DNA from: Methanomicrobia archaeon
Lineage (GTDB): Archaea > Methanobacteriota_B > Thermococci > Methanofastidiosales > NM3
Direction: 5' to 3'
Length of the DNA stretch: 25,372 bases
Assembly: GCA_030603445.1 (NCBI GenBank)
Contig: JAUVXU010000019.1
Coordinates: 1-25,372 of the forward strand
A program made the translations under genes and the position numbers. Shown here piece by piece: positions 8,077-14,813 of this stretch. Each line of letters starts with the position of its first letter. The first letter of the stretch is position 1. The notes beneath the pieces are model-generated. The model worked only from the letters and a program-made list of their open reading frames with translations. It was not told where the DNA came from and ran no database searches.

Positions 8077-8084
8077 ATATATAG
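8077..8084 (+). promoter_or_regulatory. TATA box of the small coiled-coil gene
   Basis: ATATATAG centred about 27 bases before the ATG at 8108, the spacing expected for a leaderless archaeal transcript. Confidence 0.45.
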
Positions 8085-8107
8085 ATTATGAGAAAGATAA
8101 TATAATC

Positions 8108-8290
8108 ATGGAAGAAAAAATAAAACTCCTCCATGAACGAATAAAAATCTACAATACACAGATGCAGCTCTACGAACACACGACAAATGAATATCTAAAC
8201 GAATTGAAAAAGATCCACGCAGATGTCACTACCATAAACAAGGAAATCCAGCAGATGCTTACTATGATTGATAAAGAGATTAACAAATAA
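8108..8290 (+). CDS. small coiled-coil protein, unknown function
   Basis: 60 residues, entirely helical and charged, with heptad-like hydrophobic positions (I5, L8, I12, M18, L21, Y28, L32, I36, I43, M49, I53) and no Cys or membrane segment. This is the pattern of a two-stranded coiled coil or a prefoldin-like helix. A well-placed TATA box and start-proximal position suggest a leaderless mRNA. It diverges from cofE and converges with the hydrogenase operon. It could be a chaperone-like or structural adaptor; nothing more can be said from sequence. Confidence 0.6.
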   Translation: MEEKIKLLHERIKIYNTQMQLYEHTTNEYLNELKKIHADVTTINKEIQQMLTMIDKEINK

Positions 8291-8390
8291 TCTGTTTATT
8301 GTGTTGATGAAAAACATGACACCTATTTGTAAATCCAAAAACTTAAGTACAACTTACTAATGCGCCTTTAAACTCTTATAAGTGCTAAAA

Positions 8391-8403
8391 CCATATACTA
8401 TGG
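8391..8403 (-). terminator. possible terminator of the hydrogenase operon
   Basis: CCATA-GTA-TATGG on the minus strand directly after the frhG/B stop, followed by TTTT. The stem is short, so it is a weak candidate. Confidence 0.3.
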
Positions 8404-8404
8404 A

Positions 8405-9949
8405 TTAACAAAAAGGGACAAGTAGACCATATTCGTTGCGAATTTTTACATACTTGTTTCCTTTCTTATTCTTTTTAAGTGCAATATCCTCAATTAAGGA
8501 AAGCGACTTTTCATCTAAATCCTTTGACTGCAAGTATCCTTCCTCGATAGCCCCATCAATAATTGTTTTTCCTTGTTCTGTGCGCACAATAACAGTAGAC
8601 CATTTATCAGAAGAACCTATAGAACCTACAGAGATGTCTGCAAACTCCGATGTGAAGTCCGGGCATATCTTGCAAGATTCTTGTTCATAATTATGAACAA
8701 CCTTCAATGGAATGTGGATAACCTCGCCAGTAACAGAGTATATGTTAAAGTTTCCAACACCTATATCTACCTTGTTTACGTCCTCTGGCCTGATGCCGCC
8801 TACTTCCTCAAGCATCTTTATAAATGCATTATACCTGAAGTTTGAGGTGCAAAACAGCCCAATTCTAAGGGCTATTTTAGAAGATACGTGTCGTATTCCA
8901 AGTGGATAGTCACAAAGCTTCTTTAACGCTTCGTGTTGGCATGGCAGACCAACTACACCCAATTTGGTCAATCCATAAGAAGTTATAGCAGTTTTTAGGG
9001 GAGAAAGAATAGGGCTTACAGAATATCTTGTTCCAGCTGTTTGTAACAGGTCTTCAGAGGAAGTTATTATTATGGGTTCACCCATCCATATGTTATTCTC
9101 ACTATTTCTAGAAACTAGCACACCATCAAGCAGCTTGTTGTCAAGCCCATATGCAAAAATTGATGTAACAGCTCCCCCTGTCTGGGCAGCCTTCTTAATA
9201 GCATGATTTGTTGTTCTCATCGCATATGCTTCGATATACTCCCCTATTGCAGAGGGTTTTGTATTTTTCTTAGATGTTAGATTAATTGCTTTAACGTCGC
9301 AGAAAAAAGAGCGGGGGCACTGGAAGTAACACTCTCCACAAAGTATGCAATATTCATCGCGTATGACAGGCTTTCCTTCAACAAAAGAGATGGCGTTAGT
9401 TGGGCATGTTGCACCACAAATGCCACAAGATACACAAAGACCCATCTTCACTATATCCCTGATTTTTCCTTCGCTCTTTCCGATGATAGATTTGTATGGC
9501 GCAAGGTACCTTGTGTTTTTAGATAAGTAAGCCTCTAAAAATTTAAGTATTGCCTCAGGAGCTGGAGGGCAGCCGGGAATAGCATAATCAACTTCAATGA
9601 GGGTGTGTATTGGTAGAAACGCATCCAATTCTGGCATGGGCATCTGATTTCCTTCAGCGTAGTTTAGCACGCCTCCTGTCTCTGCACACGCGCCCATTGC
9701 AACTATGACGGACGAACGATCACGTAAGCAACGTACAAGCTGGATATGTTCATCAGTTATGGCGCAGCCTCCCTCAATTATAGTTAGGTCTATCTTCTTA
9801 GGAATTACCCTATTATCAGTTAGTAGGGTGCAATACTGTAAATCCAATTTATCTAGTATAGAAAACATATCTTTGTAATTATCCAAAAATGATATACTAC
9901 AGCCACTGCAAGCGGAAAGCTCGACCCATGCTACTACTGGTTTTTTCAT
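8405..9949 (-). CDS. fused F420-reducing [NiFe] hydrogenase subunits FrhG-FrhB
   Basis: 514 residues in one frame. Residues 1-150 are a [NiFe] hydrogenase small subunit: proximal cluster ligands C14, C17, C88 ('MGACAETGG') and C127 ('PGCPPAPEA'). Residues 165-215 hold two [4Fe-4S] ferredoxin motifs (C172/175/178/182 and C201/204/207/211). Residues about 235-514 are the FrhB/FdhB F420-binding flavoprotein, with the cluster cysteines C337 ('GLPCQHEA'), C367 ('GLFCTSN') and C426/C429 ('CKIC'). In methanogens FrhG (~270 aa) and FrhB (~280 aa) are separate; here they are fused in the order in which the genes normally lie. Electrons from H2 would pass through the three clusters to FAD and F420. It overlaps frhD by four bases (ATGA), with a GGGGGAA site 4 bases upstream of the start. 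Confidence 0.9.
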   Translation of the reverse strand: MKKPVVAWVELSACSGCSISFLDNYKDMFSILDKLDLQYCTLLTDNRVIPKKIDLTIIEGGCAITDEHIQLVRCLRDRSSVIVAMGACAETGGVLNYAEGNQMPMPELDAFLPIHTLIEVDYAIPGCPPAPEAILKFLEAYLSKNTRYLAPYKSIIGKSEGKIRDIVKMGLCVSCGICGATCPTNAISFVEGKPVIRDEYCILCGECYFQCPRSFFCDVKAINLTSKKNTKPSAIGEYIEAYAMRTTNHAIKKAAQTGGAVTSIFAYGLDNKLLDGVLVSRNSENNIWMGEPIIITSSEDLLQTAGTRYSVSPILSPLKTAITSYGLTKLGVVGLPCQHEALKKLCDYPLGIRHVSSKIALRIGLFCTSNFRYNAFIKMLEEVGGIRPEDVNKVDIGVGNFNIYSVTGEVIHIPLKVVHNYEQESCKICPDFTSEFADISVGSIGSSDKWSTVIVRTEQGKTIIDGAIEEGYLQSKDLDEKSLSLIEDIALKKNKKGNKYVKIRNEYGLLVPFC

Positions 9950-10425
9950 AAAATTCCCCCAATAATATCCAAAACCATATTACAAGCTGTAGGCACTGCC
10001 TTCTCTATCTTGGGACTAAGTCCAACGGCTAGGGAATCTGTAGATATATTTTCTGTTTGGCATATCAGCAGACTAACAGTCCCATCATAATATGCAGCCT
10101 CGTTGCACAATGAAAACGAATGTAGGCTTACTGGGTGTTCTAACGCATTGATATCTGGCATGGAAAATTTATTCACTGTTCCAATAGGACCATCAAAATC
10201 ACCAGAATCAACTATAATCAGAGAAGGAGGATGCACCTCTGCAGCCTGAAGCATGTTTAGCATGTATGCCCCTGCCGTTCCAACATCCATTGCATAGGAA
10301 CTATCTGGCAGAGCTTCTGATTCCAAAAGTGATGATGCAACAACACATCCAAAACCATCATCACCAAATAGTATGTTGCCGCAACCTAGGATTAACTCGC
10401 GTGCATTGAAGTAATCATTGATCAT
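9946..10425 (-). CDS. frhD: hydrogenase maturation endopeptidase
   Basis: 159 residues from the ATG at 10425, chosen because GGAGGT lies 8 bases upstream and the ATG overlaps the frhA stop as ATGA. The fold is that of HycI/HyaD proteases: 'GCGNILFGDDGFG' near the N-terminus with the Ni-binding Asp, 'VDSGDFDG' in the middle and 'HSFSL' with the second metal ligand region. The enzyme trims the C-terminal tail of the large subunit after nickel insertion; its substrate is the FrhA encoded directly upstream. The operon order A-D-G/B is the same as in methanogen frhADGB clusters. Confidence 0.92.
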   Translation of the reverse strand: MINDYFNARELILGCGNILFGDDGFGCVVASSLLESEALPDSSYAMDVGTAGAYMLNMLQAAEVHPPSLIIVDSGDFDGPIGTVNKFSMPDINALEHPVSLHSFSLCNEAAYYDGTVSLLICQTENISTDSLAVGLSPKIEKAVPTACNMVLDIIGGIL

Positions 10426-11645
10426 TTGAAATACCTCCGCCCACAAACTTTCTTATCAAGATCACGTAAAATTATTTGATGTGTTGCACACTCCACACAA
10501 GGGTCGTATGAACGGACTATAAACTCGGCTATTGAATGATGGTTTCCTTTCAGGGCGCGTTCTATAGTAGGCATGTTCCAAGTCGTTGGGACTATCATGT
10601 TATAGTTAGTCACAATTCCTTTTTTGTCCAAAGTTACCTCATGAAGATTAGTTCCCCTGGGGGCTTCTATAATACCTACCCCCGTCCCGGATTTTATAGT
10701 GTAATCCTTAAAAACAGGTTTTGATGTAGAAAGTTTATCAAGGATCTCAACAGCACGATATACTAGTATCATCATCTCACGTGCACGTGCGATATTGATA
10801 TGTAATGGTGTCTCGCCCCGAAAATCCTTATACTTTGTGTACCGTGCCCTTGGGCCTACCTCTACAGTATCGCCATAATAAAGAGGTATCATTATGTTGG
10901 TATTCCTTCCAGCTTCGCCTGCTTGATAAAATCTATAAGGCGTTATCTCAGTTATAGCAGACATATCGATACCGTTCCTATCGCCATATGTCATGTGAGT
11001 TGAGAGCATTGCTTCTTGATAATGATTAATGGAAAATGGTAGTTCTTCTATCTTTTTTTCCATAGTTTCCACCATAAAATCACGCTGGATCTTTGCAATA
11101 CGTTCACATTTTCTCATGACACGATAAAGCATGGCTGCGGCATAGGGTGTTATGTTAGTGCGCATTCCGCCTACACAAACGTTAGATGGGTGTATTGCCT
11201 CGCCACCAATAACATCCACCATCTTTTGTGCCAATCGCCTTATCTCTTGGATACGCTCTATAATATCCGCCCTATTTTCGCCATTTATTGCTAAATCATC
11301 AAGGATTAAGTATTGATGCAATGCATGACTTTGTATTTTGTTTCCAATTAACAACAGTTCACGCAGTCGCTTGGCATCAGGCGGTATTGATGTATCAAAC
11401 GCATCCTCAACAGCCTCCACAGATGCGAGTCCGTGAGGGATTGGGCAGATGCCGCATATCCGTTGAACAACAGTATTTGCAAAACCAAAATTCCTGCCTC
11501 GGATAAGATATTCAAATCCGCGCACCATACTAGTAGATAAAAAATAGGCATTGTGTATTATGCCATCGTCATCGGTATCGAGTATTATTTTAGCATGACC
11601 CTCAAGCCGTGTTGAGGGGTTTATTTCAATGACTGTAGACACCAT
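10422..11645 (-). CDS. frhA: F420-reducing [NiFe] hydrogenase large subunit
   Basis: 407 residues from the ATG at 11645. The upstream in-frame ATG at 11660 is rejected because the GGGAGGAA ribosome site lies between the two. N-terminal nickel ligands are C64 and C67 in 'RICGICPIPH' and C-terminal ligands are C383 and C386 in 'DPCVECATH'. Cleavage after His389 would remove an 18-residue tail. The DPCxxC motif has cysteine, not selenocysteine. It binds the NiFe(CN)2CO centre that splits H2. First gene of the operon with frhD and the fused frhG/B; the promoter lies in the divergent region shared with the CooS-like gene, with a TATA-like CTTATATTC at about 11679-11687. Confidence 0.94.
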   Translation of the reverse strand: MVSTVIEINPSTRLEGHAKIILDTDDDGIIHNAYFLSTSMVRGFEYLIRGRNFGFANTVVQRICGICPIPHGLASVEAVEDAFDTSIPPDAKRLRELLLIGNKIQSHALHQYLILDDLAINGENRADIIERIQEIRRLAQKMVDVIGGEAIHPSNVCVGGMRTNITPYAAAMLYRVMRKCERIAKIQRDFMVETMEKKIEELPFSINHYQEAMLSTHMTYGDRNGIDMSAITEITPYRFYQAGEAGRNTNIMIPLYYGDTVEVGPRARYTKYKDFRGETPLHINIARAREMMILVYRAVEILDKLSTSKPVFKDYTIKSGTGVGIIEAPRGTNLHEVTLDKKGIVTNYNMIVPTTWNMPTIERALKGNHHSIAEFIVRSYDPCVECATHQIILRDLDKKVCGRRYFK

Positions 11646-11878
11646 GAAAATTCCTCCCATTCATACCTGTATGGGCAAGAATATAAGGTTTATTGCTCAA
11701 TGCGAAAATTAAAAATAATTTTATTTGTATTACAATTCGCACACTGCAGACAAATAGCAATGAAGTCTATGGAAAAACTTTAATACATCTCATTTATACT
11801 CAAACTGCAAAATCTAAAACCAAGCGATTGCAACCTTGGACATGTCGTTTGCAAAAAAACATGGGTGGATCTGAATAC
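11646..11878. promoter_or_regulatory. divergent control region between hydrogenase operon and CooS-like gene
   Basis: 233 bases without a convincing gene. It holds TATA-like elements for both sides (minus strand near 11679-11688; plus strand CTTTAATAC or CATTTATACT near 11778-11799). Nested inverted repeats occur: TGCGAA (11701-11706) pairs with TTCGCA (11736-11741), and inside it AAAATTA-AAAA-TAATTTT spans 11705-11722. Two TTGCAA palindromes follow at 11828 and 11849. A long in-frame ORF extension from ATG 11693 crosses this region but looks non-coding. Confidence 0.45.
11828..11854. promoter_or_regulatory. paired TTGCAA palindromes before the CooS-like gene
   Basis: TTGCAA at 11828-11833 and 11849-11854, 21 bases apart (two helical turns). 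A related TGCAA lies at 11806-11810, and another TTGCAA at 13062-13067 directly precedes the TATA box of the RAM-domain gene downstream. A shared regulator is possible. The motif is short and was chosen after seeing it. Confidence 0.25.
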
Positions 11879-13051
11879 ATGTATGATAAAATAAAAAACT
11901 CACTTAACGATCAAACACCTCGGCAAGAAGAAGCTACGTATGGGCTTCTCTGTGACTCCTGTGACATGGGGCCATGCAAATTTAATATCTCGGACAGATC
12001 AAATAGTGTTCCCTGTGGAATCACTCCCGACGAGATGGCACTGAAAAATCTGGCCGAAAAAATCATTGAGGGATTAGGGGAATACAAATCGTCCACCCGG
12101 CACCTAACAACAACATACAGTATAAGCACACTTATAGAAAAGGCTGCAAATATTATACCGCCTTCTATTAGCTATACCTCCAAAATGGAGTCCTTGCTCT
12201 CCAAAAACAGGGAAACCAAAAAGGTGCCATTTGGACTTGGGGGGTTACGCGAAGATGCCATTAATGTGTGTGCAATTGCAACGCCACAAAGAATATATGA
12301 CCTTGTGATTGCAGCCAAAAACAGCGGGTTATGCAAGAAAGCCTTAGAAGCTGGTTCTACAGGAATAAATATAGTCTCATTAGGGTATCCTGGTGCAGAA
12401 GTCACATACCAACTTGGGGTACCATGTATTGGAAATTACCTTGTCTTGGATGATGCACTTCAAACAGGATGCATTGACAGCATTTTTTCAGGAGGAAACA
12501 CTACAGAATCAATACTAGCCGCTATAAAAAGTTTTGAAGGAAGAAAGGACAATATAGTACAACTTCCTAAAGAAACACTACACAAAACGGGTATGAACAT
12601 TGAATCTGCAGCTATAAACGAGGCATACAAAACAGGCAGTATACAAGGCGCAGTAGTCATTTTTGGTGCCTCAAGCCCGACTTGTACATGGGATATGCAG
12701 TCGATTGTTGACGACCTAACAGCCAAAGACTTCTTAGTTTTTGTCACAGGGGCGCATATGTACAAAGGAAACAAAAATATCGTCATGGATTCGTCTGTAC
12801 TGCACATTGGATTTTGTGAAGTTGGAAAGATATATAATATGGGTCTAAACTTCAAGCCAACTATCCTAGTTCCGGGGTGGAAGAATGCGAAGATACTTAC
12901 CTCAAGTCTTGCCATGGCACACGAAAACTACAGGGTCATAATGGGGCTTGATATACCTGTTACAAGAACTATCAAGAAAGAGCTTGCAAGTAATGGTTTT
13001 ATTGTAGAAAAAGATGGTGGCATGGTAATGAGGCATATCCTCAACAAATAA
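11879..13051 (+). CDS. truncated, degenerate CooS-like carbon monoxide dehydrogenase homologue
   Basis: 390 residues from the ATG at 11879, with GGTGGAT 8 bases upstream; an in-frame start at 11693 would add 62 atypical residues. The N-terminus carries C25-x2-C28-x4-C33-x12-C46 ('CDSCDMGPC'), matching the B-cluster of Ni-CO dehydrogenases. The later Rossmann-like parts also align: 'GINIVSLGYPGAEV', 'GVPCIGNYLVLDDALQTG', 'GAVVIFGASSP', 'LVFVTGA', 'LHIGFC', and a tail like 'G.d.pv....l...g..ve.d'. CooS is about 630 residues; the helical domain is much shortened here. D-cluster cysteines are absent, and of the C-cluster ligands only C313 remains: the positions of CCTG, CNNP, TGC and GHxP read YPG, SSP, TGA and IATP. 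It therefore probably cannot oxidise CO, but may carry electrons or sense a ligand. Divergent from the hydrogenase. Confidence 0.75.
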   Translation: MYDKIKNSLNDQTPRQEEATYGLLCDSCDMGPCKFNISDRSNSVPCGITPDEMALKNLAEKIIEGLGEYKSSTRHLTTTYSISTLIEKAANIIPPSISYTSKMESLLSKNRETKKVPFGLGGLREDAINVCAIATPQRIYDLVIAAKNSGLCKKALEAGSTGINIVSLGYPGAEVTYQLGVPCIGNYLVLDDALQTGCIDSIFSGGNTTESILAAIKSFEGRKDNIVQLPKETLHKTGMNIESAAINEAYKTGSIQGAVVIFGASSPTCTWDMQSIVDDLTAKDFLVFVTGAHMYKGNKNIVMDSSVLHIGFCEVGKIYNMGLNFKPTILVPGWKNAKILTSSLAMAHENYRVIMGLDIPVTRTIKKELASNGFIVEKDGGMVMRHILNK

Positions 13052-13068
13052 AAGGCGCTCTTTGCAAT

Positions 13069-13079
13069 ATTTATATATA
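13069..13079 (+). promoter_or_regulatory. TATA box of the first RAM-domain gene
   Basis: TTTATATATA centred about 25 bases before the ATG at 13099, which predicts a leaderless transcript starting at or next to the ATG. TTGCAA lies directly upstream. Confidence 0.5.
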
Positions 13080-13098
13080 CATAGATACGATAACACTA

Positions 13099-13362
13099 AT
13101 GATGTGTGCTGTAGAAAATGTAAATGCATTTCCCTATGAATCAATTACTATTATTATTGGGTTAAAAGTGATTCCTGGAAAGGAAAAAAACATAAGGGAA
13201 TATTCTGCACATTTCCATGAAATAACACATATTTTTAAAGCATTCGGATGTTTTGATGTAATTTTCTTCGTATCTATTGAAGAAGAAGCGTTATCTTTAT
13301 TTATAAAAAAGATAGAACAAATTGAAGGTGTCCTTGAAGTACACGTTATGAAACTCATATAA
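13099..13362 (+). CDS. stand-alone Lrp/AsnC-type RAM (effector-binding) domain protein
   Basis: 87 residues. After a short N-terminal extension, residues about 16-87 have the alpha/beta RAM pattern: a first strand 'TIIIGLKVIPGKE', a helix, then 'FGCFDVIFFVSIEEE' (the G..D motif of the ligand pocket), and 'IEQIEGVLEVHVM' as the final helix-strand. There is no DNA-binding helix-turn-helix, so it is a ligand-binding module (often amino acids) that may pair with a full Lrp protein or its own kind. It lies 47 bases after the CooS-like gene with its own TATA box. In the same frame, directly after its TAA, a second RAM domain follows. Confidence 0.75.
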   Translation: MMCAVENVNAFPYESITIIIGLKVIPGKEKNIREYSAHFHEITHIFKAFGCFDVIFFVSIEEEALSLFIKKIEQIEGVLEVHVMKLI

Positions 13363-13374
13363 TGGGGTGAATTC

Positions 13375-13605
13375 ATCGTCACAAAAGGATTAATAGGAAT
13401 AAAAGCATCGGATCCCGATAAAGTAATCAAGGGACTAAGAGGTTATGAAGGGGTACGATTCATCCGCAAGGTAAACAAGTACCACGATATTATAATCTTT
13501 GCAGAATTTGATAGTATTAAGTTGTTATCAGAATTCGTCTTTTTCAAAATACGCCCCATACCTGGTGTAAAAGACACTGAGACAACAATTATGGTAGAAG
13601 AGTGA
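13375..13605 (+). CDS. second RAM domain ORF without a standard start codon
   Basis: 76 residues if started at the ATC at 13375, reading (M)VTKGLIGIKASDPDK and ending TTIMVEE, TGA at 13603-13605. It has the full RAM pattern, including 'NKYHDIIIFAEFDS' and 'FKIRPIPGVKDTET', and looks intact. The frame runs back to the TAA at 13360-13362 of the preceding RAM gene with no ATG, GTG or TTG in between; the first such codon (TTG) is about 50 codons in. A GGGGTGA ribosome site at 13364-13370, 4 bases before ATC, points to initiation at ATC, unless the base is an assembly error or the TAA is read through. A two-codon ORF ATG GGG TGA overlaps the preceding stop. Confidence 0.6.
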   Translation: MVTKGLIGIKASDPDKVIKGLRGYEGVRFIRKVNKYHDIIIFAEFDSIKLLSEFVFFKIRPIPGVKDTETTIMVEE

Positions 13606-13610
13606 TATGT

Positions 13611-14291
13611 ATGAAGATAGTTATAAAATATGGCGGTTCACTGCTTTTTAAGAATGGTGACATAGAGATTCAACGCATTGATGAAGTATGCTCTGTCATA
13701 CGAACCCTAGTTGATGGAGGGAATGATGTTGGACTTGTAATTGGAGGAGGCGCAACTGCCCGAAAATATATATCAAGTTTGTCACAGGACTATCCCGAGG
13801 CAAGCAAGGACTATGTTGCAGTACTTGCAACTAGACTTAATGCAATGCTTTTTATCTCGCGCCTTGACGACATATGCTGCCCCTACCCGCCAACAAACTA
13901 TGAAGAGATAGTAGCCTATGTTGCAACAAATAAGGTTGTCGTATCAGGAGGCATGCAACCAGGACAATCCACAAACGCAGTTGCTACATTGCTTTGTGAG
14001 GCGATGGGTGCAACACACCTAATAAATGCCAGTAACGTTGACTACGTCTATGACAAAGACCCACAAAAATATAAGGACGTCAAACCACAAATGGAGCTAA
14101 CATATGCGCAGCTGCAAAAAATAATATCCTCTTCAGGCGCAGGCGCCGGACAGTATGAAATGTTTGATACTGTTGCTGCCAAAAATCTTGCTCGCTCCAA
14201 AATCACACTTAACTTCGTTAATGGAAGCGATCCAAAAAACATCTTGAAACTACTCTCTGGAGAAAAGAAAGGGACCATAGTTCGGGGTTAA
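13611..14291 (+). CDS. pyrH: uridylate (UMP) kinase, archaeal type
   Basis: 226 residues from ATG 13611 (a GTG at 13602 overlapping the previous stop is an alternative). An amino-acid kinase fold is seen: 'KYGGSLL' at the start (phosphate-binding Gly-rich loop), 'GLVIGGGATARKY' (about 46-58), 'VVSGGMQPGQST' (about 108-119), 'NASNVDYVYDKDPQKY' (about 137-152) binding nucleotide. It phosphorylates UMP to UDP in pyrimidine synthesis. Archaeal and bacterial PyrH are unrelated to eukaryotic UMP/CMP kinases. Spacing of five bases from the RAM ORF implies co-transcription, though a functional tie is not obvious. Confidence 0.93.
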   Translation: MKIVIKYGGSLLFKNGDIEIQRIDEVCSVIRTLVDGGNDVGLVIGGGATARKYISSLSQDYPEASKDYVAVLATRLNAMLFISRLDDICCPYPPTNYEEIVAYVATNKVVVSGGMQPGQSTNAVATLLCEAMGATHLINASNVDYVYDKDPQKYKDVKPQMELTYAQLQKIISSSGAGAGQYEMFDTVAAKNLARSKITLNFVNGSDPKNILKLLSGEKKGTIVRG

Positions 14292-14317
14292 ACTATTCAA
14301 TAATGCTGCATTTTTGA

Positions 14318-14358
14318 GATATTTTAGATAATTAGCGTAACATGAACGATATTTTAGA
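14318..14358 (+). repeat. 11-bp direct repeat upstream of the thioredoxin-like gene
   Basis: GATATTTTAGA at 14318-14328 and again at 14348-14358, starts 30 bases apart. The second copy lies just before the TATA box. In addition CATGAACGAT at 14341-14350 recurs at 14393-14402, where it contains the gene's start codon, so the first copy gives a tiny decoy ORF (ATG to TAA, 14342-14362). It may be a regulatory repeat or a local duplication. Confidence 0.35.
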
Positions 14359-14363
14359 ATAAA

Positions 14364-14373
14364 ATATATAAAA
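14364..14373 (+). promoter_or_regulatory. TATA box of the thioredoxin-like/endA operon
   Basis: ATATATAAAA centred about 25 bases before the ATG at 14394, giving a leaderless or near-leaderless transcript. Confidence 0.5.
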
Positions 14374-14393
14374 TAAAGGATATAAGTCTTATC

Positions 14394-14810
14394 ATGAACG
14401 ATGAAGATTTCAACAAAGGAGAAACTGTTGAACCATTTCTCAAAGAAAATCTAAAAAATTATTACTTTAGGAAAAGATATCAGCGCTACGATCCCCCTAA
14501 GAATGTACTAGATGCCATAATAAACATCGCAATGAAAAGAAATATTGTAGTAGCCACGACAAAAAAATGCCCATACTGTATCGCTACTATCCCACTAATA
14601 CTTAGAATCTATCTCGAAGCAGATAACCCAAACTTGGGCATAAGATTATTTGAAGAAGACGTGTTCTTACCAGAAGATTTTGATAAAGAGGAGCAGATGC
14701 CGCAACTTATCATGTTTGATGAGAACTTCAATTCTAAATTGAAAATTGATTATAAGGATATGAAATACAATCTTGAAAACATATTTATTGAAAAGATTTC
14801 AAGACTCTGA
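14394..14810 (+). CDS. thioredoxin/glutaredoxin-fold protein with CPYC motif
   Basis: 138 residues. An N-terminal charged helical region (1-45) leads into a thioredoxin fold: strand 'NIVVATTKK', active site C59-P-Y-C62, helix, then 'MPQLIMFDE' with the expected cis-proline at P103. CPYC is the glutaredoxin-type dithiol motif. It would reduce or exchange disulfides in the cytoplasm; no signal peptide is seen. It lies 3 bases upstream of the endA frame, so the two are probably co-transcribed from the TATA box at 14364. Confidence 0.75.
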   Translation: MNDEDFNKGETVEPFLKENLKNYYFRKRYQRYDPPKNVLDAIINIAMKRNIVVATTKKCPYCIATIPLILRIYLEADNPNLGIRLFEEDVFLPEDFDKEEQMPQLIMFDENFNSKLKIDYKDMKYNLENIFIEKISRL

Positions 14811-14813
14811 TAT

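Noticed and set aside
10422-10505. Selenocysteine in the hydrogenase large subunit
   Set aside because: The C-terminal motif reads DPCVEC with normal cysteine codons and no in-frame TGA.
11646-11660. frhA start at ATG 11660
   Set aside because: The GGGAGGAA ribosome site lies between this ATG and the one at 11645, so the latter is used.
11693-11878. N-terminal extension of the CooS-like ORF by 62 residues
   Set aside because: The region holds the divergent promoters and inverted repeats, the residues look random, and a GGTGGAT ribosome site sits before ATG 11879.
12460-12915. 151-residue minus-strand ORF
   Set aside because: Antisense of the CooS-like gene, no motif and no ribosome site.
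11879-13051. Assignment as hybrid-cluster protein (Hcp)
   Set aside because: Hcp has a different N-terminal cysteine pattern; the CxxC....C plus MGPC and the tail fit CooS better.
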